From contig MKJV01000072.1 of assembly GCA_001942185.1 (NCBI GenBank), positions 1 through 64,000 on the forward strand: 64,000 nucleotides of DNA. The letters run 5' to 3'. The notes under the pieces are model-generated. The model ran no database searches. It had not been told where the DNA came from and worked only from the letters and a program-made list of their open reading frames with translations. The position numbers and the translations under genes are program-made. Source of the DNA: Pseudonocardia sp. CNS-004 (GTDB lineage: Bacteria > Actinomycetota > Actinomycetes > Mycobacteriales > Pseudonocardiaceae). This document shows positions 47,859 through 56,182 of this stretch, piece by piece. The stretch's first letter is position 1. Each line of letters opens with the position of its first letter.

Positions 47859-48512
47859 ATGACACCGCTTCGGGTGTTCGTCGTCGACGACCACTCGGTC
47901 GTCCGGCGCGGCGTCGTCTCCTACCTCGACGTGCTCGACGACGTCGAGGTGGTGGGGGAGGCCGCCGACGGCAGGGACGCCCTCGAGAAGCTGGGCGCGC
48001 TGGACACCACCGCCACGCTGCCCGACGTCGTGCTCATGGACCTGCAGATGCCCCGCATGGACGGGGTGACCGCCACCGGGGAGATCACGGCCCGCTTCCC
48101 GTCGGTCCGCGTCGTGATCCTGACGAGCTTCGGGGAGAACGAGCGGGTGCACGCCGCGCTGCAGCAGGGCGCGGCCGGCTACCTGCTCAAGGATGCCGGC
48201 GCCGCCGAGGTCGCGGCCGCCCTGTACGCCGCGGCGCGCGGTGAGGTGTTCCTCGACGCCGCCGTCGCCCGGCGCCTCACCCAGGAGATCCGTGGCCCGC
48301 GCAGCGGCCTGGCGGCGCTCACCTCCCGGGAGCGGGAGATCCTCGTCCTGGTCGCCGCCGGGATGTCGAACAAGGCGATCGCGTCCGAGCTCGTGATCAG
48401 CGAACGCACGGCCCGCACGCACGTCAGCAACGTGCTCGGCAAGCTGAACCTGACCTCCCGCACCCAGGCCGCCCTCGTAGCTGTGAAGGAGGGCCTGGTG
48501 GGGCCGCGCTAG
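47859..48512 (+). CDS. NarL/FixJ-family response regulator
   Basis: 217 residues from the ATG at 47859, which follows GGGGTGGG. Receiver domain with VFVVDDHSVVRRGV, phosphoacceptor D61 in VVLMDLQMPRMDG, the conserved Thr in VVILTSFGE and Lys in YLLKDAG; the LuxR-type helix-turn-helix has LTSREREILVLVAAGMSNKA and ISERTARTHVSNVLGKLNL. It is open upstream into dihydropteroate synthase without a stop. The likely partner kinase is at 43964. Confidence 0.92.
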   Translation: MTPLRVFVVDDHSVVRRGVVSYLDVLDDVEVVGEAADGRDALEKLGALDTTATLPDVVLMDLQMPRMDGVTATGEITARFPSVRVVILTSFGENERVHAALQQGAAGYLLKDAGAAEVAAALYAAARGEVFLDAAVARRLTQEIRGPRSGLAALTSREREILVLVAAGMSNKAIASELVISERTARTHVSNVLGKLNLTSRTQAALVAVKEGLVGPR

Positions 48513-48539
48513 GGGGCTGGGTCGCCACGGAGCCGCTGA

Positions 48540-49070
48540 TCACACACCCTTCCGAGCGGTCGCGTCTGCCTGCCCGTGGGCCCGCCGGTAGTGCCGGCGT
48601 GCCTTGAGCCGGTTCCCGCAGGCCTTCATCGAGCACCACCGTGCGGTGTTCGGCCGGCTCCGGTCGAGGAGGAACCGGCGGCACTCGTCGTTGGCGCAGG
48701 GGCGCAGCCTGCCGGGCAGCTCCTCCTGGATCCGGGCCCATGTGAGCAGGGCGCGGCTCGCCGGCCGCCGGTCGTCGGTGACATCGAGGTGCCAGGCGAT
48801 GCCGTGCTGCGTGACCTCGGGGCGCAGTCGTAGGTCCGTGAGCAGCGGTGCCAGCGTTTCGGGGCCCGCGGTGCCGCGGACCACCTCCTGCAGCCGATCG
48901 CGGGCCCGGCGCAGGTGGGTCACCTCGCCCGCCGTGCCGGCTCCGCCGTGGTCCCGGGCCCATCCCCGCGCCTCCTCGTCGGTGGCGAGCAGGTCGAACT
49001 GCCGGCCGTCCGCCACCGGCGTGCTGTTGAGCAGGTCGAGGAGCAGCGCCTCGTCCTCGTGTTCCGGCAT
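48540..49070 (-). CDS. CGNR zinc-finger (ABATE-domain) regulator
   Basis: Intact at 176 residues. N-terminal ABATE domain with LLLDLLNSTPV, then a helical middle and a C-terminal zinc finger with CANDECRRFLLDRSRPNTAR then WCSMKACGNRLKARRHYRR (the CGNR motif). These proteins are presumed DNA-binding. It is divergent from the alpha/beta hydrolase, and the gap holds repeated CTAAC/GTTAG boxes, probably its operators. Confidence 0.87.
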   Translation of the reverse strand: MPEHEDEALLLDLLNSTPVADGRQFDLLATDEEARGWARDHGGAGTAGEVTHLRRARDRLQEVVRGTAGPETLAPLLTDLRLRPEVTQHGIAWHLDVTDDRRPASRALLTWARIQEELPGRLRPCANDECRRFLLDRSRPNTARWCSMKACGNRLKARRHYRRAHGQADATARKGV

Positions 49071-49077
49071 GCAGCAA

Positions 49078-49164
49078 GTCTAACCAGCAAATAGCTCTTG
49101 ACAAGTTAGACGAGGAGGTGTGGCATGGCCATGCCTAACTGGTAAAGATGAGCGAAGGAGTTAG
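49078..49164. promoter_or_regulatory. Divergent control region with GTTAG/CTAAC boxes and a palindrome
   Basis: GTCTAAC at 49078-49084 and GTTAGAC at 49105-49111 form an inverted repeat; CTAAC recurs at 49135-49139 and GTTAG at 49160-49164. GGCATGGCCATGCC at 49122-49135 is a perfect 14-bp palindrome. TTGACA at 49098-49103 is a good -35 box on the plus strand. The cluster suggests cooperative control of both divergent genes by the CGNR protein. Confidence 0.5.
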
Positions 49165-49168
49165 TCGG

Positions 49169-50073
49169 ATGGTCCAGGTCCACCACCGCACGGCGACCGT
49201 GAACGGGCAGCGGGTCTTCTACCGGGAGGCCGGAGCCCCCGGCTCACCCGTCGTGCTGCTCCTGCACGGCTACCCGACCAGCTCGCGGATGTTCCGGCAC
49301 CTGATCCCGGCGCTCGCGGACCGCTACCACGTGATCGCCCCCGACCACATCGGCTTCGGGCAGTCGGCCACCCCTGCAGTGACCGAGTTCGGCTACACCT
49401 TCGACTCGCTGACCGACGTCACCGAGGCGCTCCTCGACCGCCTGGGGGTCGACCGGTTCTCGATGTACGTGCAGGACTACGGCGCGCCCATCGGCTGGCG
49501 GCTGGCCCTGCGCAGGCCCGCTGCCGTGCAGGCGATCATCAGCCAGAACGGGAACGCCTACGACGAGGGCTTCGTCGAGTCCTTCTGGGCGGACGTGCGC
49601 GCCTTCTGGGCCGCACCCGGTCCCGCGACCGAGGCCCCCGTTCGTGCCGCGCTGGATCTGGACGCCATCCGCTGGCAGTACGTCCACGGCGTGGCGGAGC
49701 CCGACCTCGTCGACCCCGACACCTGGGTCCTCGACCACGCCGAGGTCAACCGGCCCGGCGTGCCCGACGCCAGATGGCCCTGTTCCTCGACTACGCCACC
49801 AACCCGCCGCTCTACCCGGCCGTCCACGAGTACTTCCGGACCAGCCGCGTGCCGCTGCTCGCGGTCTGGGGCAAGGGCGACGAGATCTTCGCCCCGGCCG
49901 GCGCCACCGCGTTCGCCCGTGACCTGCCGGACGCCGAGATCCACCTCGTCGACGGCGGCCACTTCCTGCTGGAGAGCGCGCTGGACACGGTGGTCGGCCA
50001 CATCCGGGACTTCCTGGGTCGGGCGGTGCCGGCGGTGCGTGTCAGTGCAGGACCACCGTCTTCGTGCCGTTGA
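49169..50073 (+). CDS. Alpha/beta hydrolase with an aspartate nucleophile (epoxide hydrolase/haloalkane dehalogenase type), one frameshift
   Basis: About 301 residues. HGYPTSSRMFRHLIPAL holds the oxyanion HGxP, and the nucleophile is the Asp in SMYVQDYGAPIGWRLAL, as in epoxide hydrolases and haloalkane dehalogenases. The frame breaks at about 49771; one added C gives GVPDAQMALFLDYATNPPLY and the catalytic His in VDGGHFLLES. The start at 49169 lies eight bases after GAAGGAG; an earlier in-frame ATG (49148) lacks it. The frame ends 32 bp inside the convergent purU gene, which is unusual. The substrate is unknown. Confidence 0.85.
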
Positions 50074-50914
50074 GCACCACGCGGTTCTCCGTGTGCCAGC
50101 GGACCGCCCGGGCCAGCGCCCGGCACTCGACCTCGCGTCCCCGGGCGGCGAACTCCTCGGCCGTGAGCCGGTGGTCGACCCGCATGAGCTCCTGCTCGAT
50201 GATCGGGCCCTCGTCGAGGTCGGCGGTGACGTAGTGGGCGGTGGCGCCGATGACCTTGACGCCACGGGCGTGGGCCTGGTGGTAGGGGCGGGCGCCCTTG
50301 AAGCTGGGCAGCATCGAGTGGTGGATGTTGATGGCGCGGCCCTCGAGCTGCTTGCAGGTGTCGTCGGACAGGATCTGCATGTAGCGGGCGAGCACGACGA
50401 GGTCGATGCGTTCGTCGCGCACGAGGTCGAGCAGCGCGGCCTCCGCGTCGGGCTTGCTGTCGGCGGTGACCGGGATGTGACGGAACGGCACGTCGTAGTT
50501 GTCGGCGAGGCGCCCGAGGTCGGGGTGGTTGGACACCACGGCGACGACGTCGAGGTTGAGCTCGCCCACGGAGGTGCGGAACAGCAGGTCGTTGAGGCAG
50601 TGGGCGAACTTGCTGACCATCAGGAGCACGCGCTGGCGCTCCGAGGCATCGACCATGCGCCATGTCATGGCGAATCGGTCGGAGACGTCGGTGAACGCGG
50701 CGCGCAGCGCGGGGACGTCGAGTTCACCGCCGTCGGCCCGGGCGAACTGCACCCGCATGAAGAAGGTGCCGGAGTTGGGGTCCTCGAACTGCTGGCTCTC
50801 CCGGATCGTGCACCCCTGCCCGACGAGGAACCCGGACACCGCGTGCACGATGCCCAGCGTGTCGGGGCAGGACAGCGTGAGCACGCAGTGCTGCCCCGGC
50901 TGCTCGGGGGTCAC
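50042..50914 (-). CDS. purU: Formyltetrahydrofolate deformylase
   Basis: Intact at 290 residues. N-terminal ACT domain (CVLTLSCPDTLGIVHAVSGF, FFMRVQF), then the formyltransferase fold with KFAHCLNDLLFR, VVAVVSNHPDL, INIHHSMLPSFKGARPYHQA and GATAHYVTADLDEGPII. It releases formate from 10-formyl-tetrahydrofolate. GTG overlaps the stop of the methylenetetrahydrofolate reductase gene by four bases. In this operon it would regenerate tetrahydrofolate after methyl groups taken from methoxy-aromatics have been oxidised. Confidence 0.92.
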   Translation of the reverse strand: MTPEQPGQHCVLTLSCPDTLGIVHAVSGFLVGQGCTIRESQQFEDPNSGTFFMRVQFARADGGELDVPALRAAFTDVSDRFAMTWRMVDASERQRVLLMVSKFAHCLNDLLFRTSVGELNLDVVAVVSNHPDLGRLADNYDVPFRHIPVTADSKPDAEAALLDLVRDERIDLVVLARYMQILSDDTCKQLEGRAINIHHSMLPSFKGARPYHQAHARGVKVIGATAHYVTADLDEGPIIEQELMRVDHRLTAEEFAARGREVECRALARAVRWHTENRVVLNGTKTVVLH

Positions 50915-51836
50915 GACGCCTCCAGGCGGTCGATCCACTCCCGGCGCCAGGCCTGCGTCTTCTCGAGCTCGTTGAAGGTGAAGACGTGGAAGCCCGCGAG
51001 GTTGCTGCCCGCCCGCCCGAAGCTCGGGGTGAGCCGGCGGATGAGCCGGTTGGGGCTGTAACCGCCGGGCAGGAAGAAGCGCCAGAACATGTTCTGCTGC
51101 TTCTTGAGGAACCGCGCCGACTGGCCCAGGCCGATCCCGGCCGTGATGCGCACGAGCTTCTGGCGGCTGACCGCGCCGGGGATGCCGACGCGCACGGGGA
51201 GGTCGACCCCCCGCGACCGGATCTTGCGCGCCCAGTCCACCGTCGTGCCGGCGTCGAAGCAGAGCTGGGTGATGACCTGGGTGGCGTGCGGCGCCTTCTG
51301 CGCCAGCGCCTTCTCGATGACGGCGTCGGGGATGTGGCCGTGGCCTCCGGGTAGCCGCCGACGCCGACCGTCGAGAACGGGTGCCCGATCTCGTCCAGGC
51401 CCCGCAGGAGGCTGAGCGCGTCGGGAAAGGACCCGGCGGGCTCCGCGGCGTCGCCGCCGATCACGAACACGCTCCGGATGCCCGCCTCGCGCAGCTCCGC
51501 GACGATGTCGGCCAGGTGGGCGTCGTCGCGCACGAGCCGGGCCGCGAGGTGGGGGGCGGCGGTGTACCCGTGCCGCGACAGGCGCACCGCCAGGTCGATC
51601 GTGGGGGCGAGGCCCTTGGCCTCGGTCGTGGTGACCGTCAGGCCCACGTCCAGGGGGACGTGTTCGAGCACCCCCGCCTCGGTCTTCTTGAACGGCAGGA
51701 TCTCGTAGCTGGCGCCCCGCAGCGCGTGGACCAGCGTCGCCCGCTTCGAGCCGACCGGCTCGGAGGGGGACGCCGGCGCGTTCGTCGCCGCCCGCTCGGA
51801 GCGGGCGGTCGGCTCGTTCGTTTCTGTCGACATCAT
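50911..51836 (-). CDS. metF: Methylenetetrahydrofolate reductase, one frameshift
   Basis: About 308 residues, from one of two adjacent ATGs at 51836 and 51833. One base at about 51344 restores GYPEGHGHIPDAVIEKAL and ATQVITQLCFDAGTTVDWAR, the FAD-binding TIM barrel signature. Upstream are YEILPFKKTEAGVLEH and DVGLTVTTTEAKGLAP; downstream VRVGIPGAVSRQKLV and FHVFTFNELEKTQAWR. It normally reduces methylene-tetrahydrofolate. Here it sits behind a LigM-like demethylase and probably runs in the oxidative direction to recycle methyl-tetrahydrofolate. Its ATG overlaps the demethylase stop. Confidence 0.9.
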
Positions 51837-53203
51837 TTCCCCCGGTACTCGTCGCGGGCGAACTGCACGTACGGGACCGGGGCGACGGTGGCCCGGATCT
51901 TCCACAGCCGGTGCTCCTCGACCTGCGGCTTGGCCGAGTTCGGTTCCTCGCCCCACAGCACGGTGACCTCGGTGCCCGGGGTGCTGTGGGCGACGTCGAC
52001 GGTGGCGAGGGAGACCATGGCGCGCTCGTTCGCGATGTAGCCGCAGTCGAGGGAGACCCCCACCTGCTCGGCGCTGTCGTCTCCGCCGATCACGACCTTG
52101 TCCTGCTGGTGCAGGGCGTAGCGCGCCTTGGGCAGCTCGAGGTGTTTCGCGCCCGGTCCGGGCGCGAACAGGGAGCCGATGGCCGCGGCGACGTCGTCGG
52201 CGTTCCAGACCAGGGTCACCTTCCGCCGCGGGGGCGCCTCGGCGAGCCGTTCGAGAGCGGCCCGGCCGACGAAGTCGTGGTCGAACCGGACGGTGCGCTC
52301 GTAGCCGATGTCGTAGGGCGTGAGGTAGTAGCTCGCGATGTCCCGCCCGTCGACGCTGCCGCCGAGCGAGCCGACGGCGGCGGCCGGGAGCCATTCGCGG
52401 TAGGCCGACATGTGCGGGTCGTCGCCGAAGATCGCGGGCAGGGGAGCGGGCACCCAGCCCGACTCCAGGTTCGCCGTCGAGTAGGCCTTGGCGCCCGCCC
52501 GGACGAGCCCGTGGTCGCGCCCGGCGTCGAGGAGCGCCGCGAGCACGGCCTCGCCGTCGGCCCACGGCCCGAACAGCTCGAAGCCGGGTTGGCCCGCCAT
52601 GCCGTGGCGCAGCCCGCGGACCCGCCTGCCGGCGATCGTGAACTCGGCCATGTGGAAGAACTTCGTCGCGGGGAGCGGCGCACCGGTGGCCTGCTCGATC
52701 ACGGCGGCGGCGGTGGGTCCCTGCAGCTCGTAGCGGTAGAGGCGGGGCGGTCCGGTGCGCACGGCGGAGTTGTCGTCGCGTTCGGCGGTGGCGTCGTGGT
52801 CGCCGGTGGCGAGGTGGAACTGCACCCAGTCGACGACCATCGGGTGCCCGACCAGGTCGTAGAGCTGGTCCTCGAGGTGGAACAGGATGGCGTCGCCGAT
52901 CAGGTACCCGTCGTTGTTGACGGCGACGTACTGCTTGGCCCGGTTCACCCCGAAGTTCGCGAAGGTGTTCACGGCCAGGCCGGAGAGCAGCCGGTGGGCG
53001 TCCGGGCCCTCGACGAACAGGTCGGTCATGTGGTGGGACTGGTCGAGCAGCGCGCACGTCCGTGCCCACGCCCGCTGCTCGGACCGCCAGTTCGTGAACT
53101 CCGGGGCGATCGGGAACGTGTGGGGTGGCGTCGGGGCGTTCCGCAGCAGCTCCACCGGGTTTCCCACACGGGCGATCGCGGCGGCGAGGCTCTCGGGGGG
53201 CAC
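51833..53203 (-). CDS. Tetrahydrofolate-dependent aryl O-demethylase, LigM-like (GcvT family)
   Basis: Intact at 456 residues, GcvT-like fold. Segments that I recall from Sphingobium LigM (vanillate/3-O-methylgallate O-demethylase) recur: GNPVELLRNAP, FTNWRSEQRAWARTCALLDQ, SHHMTDLFVEGPDAHRLLSG, YRYELQGPTAAAVIEQA, GLRHGMAGQPGFELFGPW and AYSTANLESGW. It would move the methyl group of an aromatic methyl ether to tetrahydrofolate. Downstream metF and purU form the expected C1 recycling operon. The GTG at 53203 follows TACCGT by about seven bases, consistent with a leaderless transcript. Confidence 0.88.
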   Translation of the reverse strand: MPPESLAAAIARVGNPVELLRNAPTPPHTFPIAPEFTNWRSEQRAWARTCALLDQSHHMTDLFVEGPDAHRLLSGLAVNTFANFGVNRAKQYVAVNNDGYLIGDAILFHLEDQLYDLVGHPMVVDWVQFHLATGDHDATAERDDNSAVRTGPPRLYRYELQGPTAAAVIEQATGAPLPATKFFHMAEFTIAGRRVRGLRHGMAGQPGFELFGPWADGEAVLAALLDAGRDHGLVRAGAKAYSTANLESGWVPAPLPAIFGDDPHMSAYREWLPAAAVGSLGGSVDGRDIASYYLTPYDIGYERTVRFDHDFVGRAALERLAEAPPRRKVTLVWNADDVAAAIGSLFAPGPGAKHLELPKARYALHQQDKVVIGGDDSAEQVGVSLDCGYIANERAMVSLATVDVAHSTPGTEVTVLWGEEPNSAKPQVEEHRLWKIRATVAPVPYVQFARDEYRGK

Positions 53204-53285
53204 GTCGTCGACGGTAGGAAAGCGCAGGCCCGGCCCTCATCGCGCGGATGACGGCATCGAGGTGGCGGTCCGTCGGGGGTGGACC

Positions 53286-53305
53286 GGGACAGATGACGTT
53301 GTCCC
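53286..53305. promoter_or_regulatory. Inverted repeat GGGACA-N8-TGTCCC
   Basis: Perfect six-base arms directly before an ATG (53306) and 83 bp upstream of the divergent LigM-like gene. It could be the operator of the O-demethylase operon. No regulator gene is adjacent. Confidence 0.4.
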
Positions 53306-53509
53306 ATGTCGCTCGGACTCGCCACCCGGGTCTCCGTCTACCCCGCCGATCAGGGCCGCCCGCCGCCTCGCCGCCGGTGCCGGTGCCAGCCCGCGGTGCG
53401 GGCGGGCCGGGCCTTCCCGATCCGCTACACCGAGGCCGCCACCTACTCGGTGGCCATGAAGACCCTCGACCCGATCGACCAGGCCCTCGCCCCGTTGCTC
53501 ACACCGTGA
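53306..53509 (+). CDS. Small hypothetical protein, doubtful
   Basis: 67 residues with good G/C third positions at both ends but a very Arg- and Cys-rich middle (PPPRRRCRCQPAVR) that suggests a lost frame. The C-terminal half, FPIRYTEAATYSVAMKTLD, looks more protein-like. I do not recognise it. It may be a frameshifted or decayed gene, or a chance frame. Confidence 0.25.
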   Translation: MSLGLATRVSVYPADQGRPPPRRRCRCQPAVRAGRAFPIRYTEAATYSVAMKTLDPIDQALAPLLTP

Positions 53510-53687
53510 CGCACCAGCTGGGTCCCGACGCCACGAGGCGGTGAGCAAGGGTGGTCTCGGACCGAGAGGGGCTCGCCGACCCGGCGGAGATCGTGCAGCC
53601 GACCATCGGCGCGACGTCGCATGGCACCGCGCCTGGCGCGGAAACTGTTGCCAGATGGGCGCTCGCCGCGATGATCAGCAGTGGCGG

Positions 53688-53770
53688 CGTTGGTGACCAA
53701 GGGCAGATGGTGGCAATCGAAGATCGATTGACCGCCATTCGGCCTTGATCGGCGAGGTTCGGGGCAGCGG
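53688..53770 (+). repeat. 83-bp dispersed repeat, copy 2
   Basis: Ungapped partner of 4073-4155, about 88% identical. GAAACTGT precedes it at 53641, 39 bp away rather than 17 bp as in copy 1, so the shared block ends sharply at its left edge. Confidence 0.7.
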
Positions 53771-53966
53771 CCCGCGATGGCGCGCATCCGATTCGGGGTG
53801 AGCGGCACGTCACTGCTGCCGCGCCCGCACCACCGTCCTGCTCGTGGTGATCACCCGTGCGTGACCGGCTCGGGCGTCACACCGCTGCTGCCGCGGCGAC
53901 CGTGAAGTGCTGCTCGGCGTGATCCCTGATCGCCAACGACCACCGATCAGTTCGGAATCACTCGTC

Positions 53967-53972
53967 TAGTGT
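53967..53972 (+). promoter_or_regulatory. -10 hexamer TAGTGT before a GTG start
   Basis: TAGTGT ends six bases before the GTG at 53979, with no ribosome binding site between them, so the S10 peptidase transcript is probably leaderless. Confidence 0.45.
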
Positions 53973-53978
53973 CGGCGC

Positions 53979-55432
53979 GTGGCCGAAGAAGATCCCCGGG
54001 ACGAGAAGCCCGAACCGCCGACCGACGACCTGGTCACCACGACGCACACGCTCCGCACCGCCGAGGGCGAGCTCGCGTACACCGCGACGGCGGGCCGGAT
54101 CGTCGTGCGCAAGGAGAAGCACACCGACGGCGCGTTCGACGGTCACGAGCCGCACGCCGAGGTCTTCGTCGTCGCCTACACCCTCGACGGCGCCGAGCCC
54201 GGCTCGCGGCCGGTCACCATCGCGTTCAACGGCGGGCCCGGCTCGTCCAGCGTGTGGTTGCACATGGGGCTGTTCGGGCCGCGGCGCGTCGTGATGGGGG
54301 ACGCCGGCGCGCTCACGCCCCCACCGTGGGGGCTCACCGACAACTCCGAGTCGCTGCTCGCCCACTCCGACCTGGTGTTCGTCGACCCGGTCTCCACCGG
54401 CTACTCGCGGGCGGTGGAGGGCGGCAAACCCGCCGACTTCCACGGCTACACCGGCGACGTCGAGACCGTCGGCGAGGTGATCCGGCTGTGGGTCACCCGC
54501 AACGAGCGCTGGCTCTCGCCGAAGTTCCTCGCGGGCGAGTCGTACGGCACGCTGCGCGCCGCCGCGCTCGCCGAGCACCTGCAGGACCGGTACGGCATGT
54601 ACGTCAACGGCCTGATGCTGATCTCGAGCGTGCTCGACATGGGCACGATCCGGTTCACCGAGGGCAACGACCGGCCCTACCCGCTCTTCCTGCCGACCTA
54701 CGCGGCGATCGCCCACCACCACGGGCTGCACCCGGGGCGGTCCCTCGCCGACGTGCTCGCCGACGCCACCGACTTCGCCGCGGGTGACTACCCGCGGGCC
54801 CTCGCCCGCGGCAACCGGCTGCCCGCCGCGGAGCTCGACCGCGTCGCCGCCCGGCTCGCCGCCCTGTCCGGGCTCGACGAGGGCTACGTCCGCCGGGTGC
54901 GCCTGCGGATCGAGCACCAGCGCTTCTTCCGGGAGGTGCTGCGCGCGTCGGGGCGGACGGTCGGGCGGATCGACGGCCGGTTCACCGGCTGGGAGGCCGA
55001 CGACGGCGGCGAGACCCCCGGTTACGACCCGTCGATCGCGGCGATCACCGGCCCGTACACGTCGGCGATCAACTCCCACGTCCGCACCACGCTCGGCTAC
55101 GCGAACGACCTGCCCTACGAGATCCTCACCGGCCGGGTGCAGCCGTGGTCGTACCGGGAGTTCGAGGGCAGGGCCGTGTCGGTGGTCGGGAAGCTGTCGG
55201 CGGCGATGCGCGCCAACCCGCACCTGCGCGTGCACGTGCCTGCGGCTACCACGACGGCGCCACGCCGTACTTCGCGGCCGAGGAGGTGCTCGCGACCCTG
55301 CCGATCCCCGACGAGCTGCGCGACCGCATCGAGGTCCGCTACTACGAGGCCGGGCACATGATGTACGTGCACGAGCCGAGCAGGCTGCAGCAGTCGGCCG
55401 ACCTGGCGGCGTTCGTCACCGCCACGCCCTGA
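53979..55432 (+). CDS. Serine carboxypeptidase-like peptidase (family S10), one frameshift
   Basis: About 484 residues. Motifs: AFNGGPGSSSVWLHMGLFGP (oxyanion region), DPVSTGYSRA, the nucleophile in FLAGESYGTLRAAALA, and the catalytic His in YEAGHMMYVHEPSRL. One base at about 55238 restores VHVACGYHDGATPYFAAEE, which carries the catalytic Asp. No signal peptide is seen; the N-terminus is acidic and polar, so it is probably cytoplasmic, unlike eukaryotic S10 enzymes. It starts with GTG behind a -10 box. Its 3' end overlaps the convergent LysE gene by 17 bp. Confidence 0.88.
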
Positions 55433-56060
55433 CCGGCCAGCCGGTGGCCATGCGGACGCCGAGGCCGACCAGCAGGGTGCCCATCAGCGCGTCGATGCCG
55501 CGGCGGACCCGGTTGCCGGTGAGCAACCGGCGCAGCGCGCTGACCACGCCCGCCAGCACCGTGAACCAGGTCAGTGTGACGCCCGCGGCGACCCCGGCGA
55601 GCAGCAGGTGGTCTGCGGCGGTGGCCGAGGTCGGCAGGAACTGGGGGAGCAGCGCGACGAAGAAGACCGCCACCTTGGGGTTGAGCAGGTTGGTCACGAT
55701 GCCCTGGCGGAACGCGGCGGGCGCGCTGGTCGCCCGGGCGCCAGGGACGTGCTCGGCGCTGTCGTACTCGCCGCGCCGGGCGGCCAGCAGCGCGCGGACG
55801 CCGAGCACCACCAGGTAGCCGGCGCCGACCAGCTTGACCGCGGTGAACGCCACCGCGGACGCGGCGAGCAGGCCGGCGATGCCCAGCGCGGTGACCACCG
55901 CCCACGCGAACACGCCCACGGCGATCCCGGCGCCGCACGCCATCCCGGCCCGCCTGCCGGAGACCATCGCGTTGCGGGTGACGATCGCGAAGTCGGGGCC
56001 CGGGGACATCGCGGCGAGCAGGACCACGCCGCCGAGCGCGACGAACTGGGTGACGATCAC
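55416..56060 (-). CDS. LysE/RhtB-family amino acid exporter
   Basis: Intact at 214 residues, six hydrophobic helices. LAAMSPGPDFAIVTRNAMVS is the conserved first loop and GIVTNLLNPKVAVFFVALLP the mid-protein family motif. Such proteins export amino acids or homoserine-type compounds through the cytoplasmic membrane. It is transcribed alone, divergent from the reductase gene. Confidence 0.9.
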   Translation of the reverse strand: MIVTQFVALGGVVLLAAMSPGPDFAIVTRNAMVSGRRAGMACGAGIAVGVFAWAVVTALGIAGLLAASAVAFTAVKLVGAGYLVVLGVRALLAARRGEYDSAEHVPGARATSAPAAFRQGIVTNLLNPKVAVFFVALLPQFLPTSATAADHLLLAGVAAGVTLTWFTVLAGVVSALRRLLTGNRVRRGIDALMGTLLVGLGVRMATGWPVRAWR

Positions 56061-56148
56061 GCCCCGACGTTACTGGGACGGTCGGTGCGCCGCCTCGGCT
56101 TTGCGCGGGAACCCCGCGGATGGCATCTCAATGAATGGGAACGCGGTG

Positions 56149-56176
56149 TTGCCCGATTCCCCCGCTCGCGGATCCT
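56149..56176 (+). promoter_or_regulatory. Promoter of the reductase-P450 operon
   Basis: TTGCCC (56149-56154) and GATCCT (56171-56176) are 16 bases apart, and the -10 box ends six bases before the ATG at 56183. No ribosome binding site is present, so a leaderless transcript is likely. Confidence 0.45.
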
Positions 56177-56182
56177 GCCACC

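Larger units (their letters stand above)
53204..53978. other. 775-bp region with one doubtful small frame, an inverted repeat and dispersed repeat copy 2
   Basis: It contains the promoter of the O-demethylase operon (left), a small possible gene at 53306-53509, repeat copy 2 at 53688-53770 and the promoter of the S10 peptidase gene (right). The remaining stretch, 53510-53687 and 53771-53960, shows no coherent coding frame. It may be the remnant of an excised or decayed element. Confidence 0.55.

Noticed and set aside
53551..53748. Possible transposase remnant across repeat copy 2
   Set aside because: The frame ends soon after the repeat, and the corresponding frame in copy 1 also stops early with no conserved protein; no DDE motif is visible.
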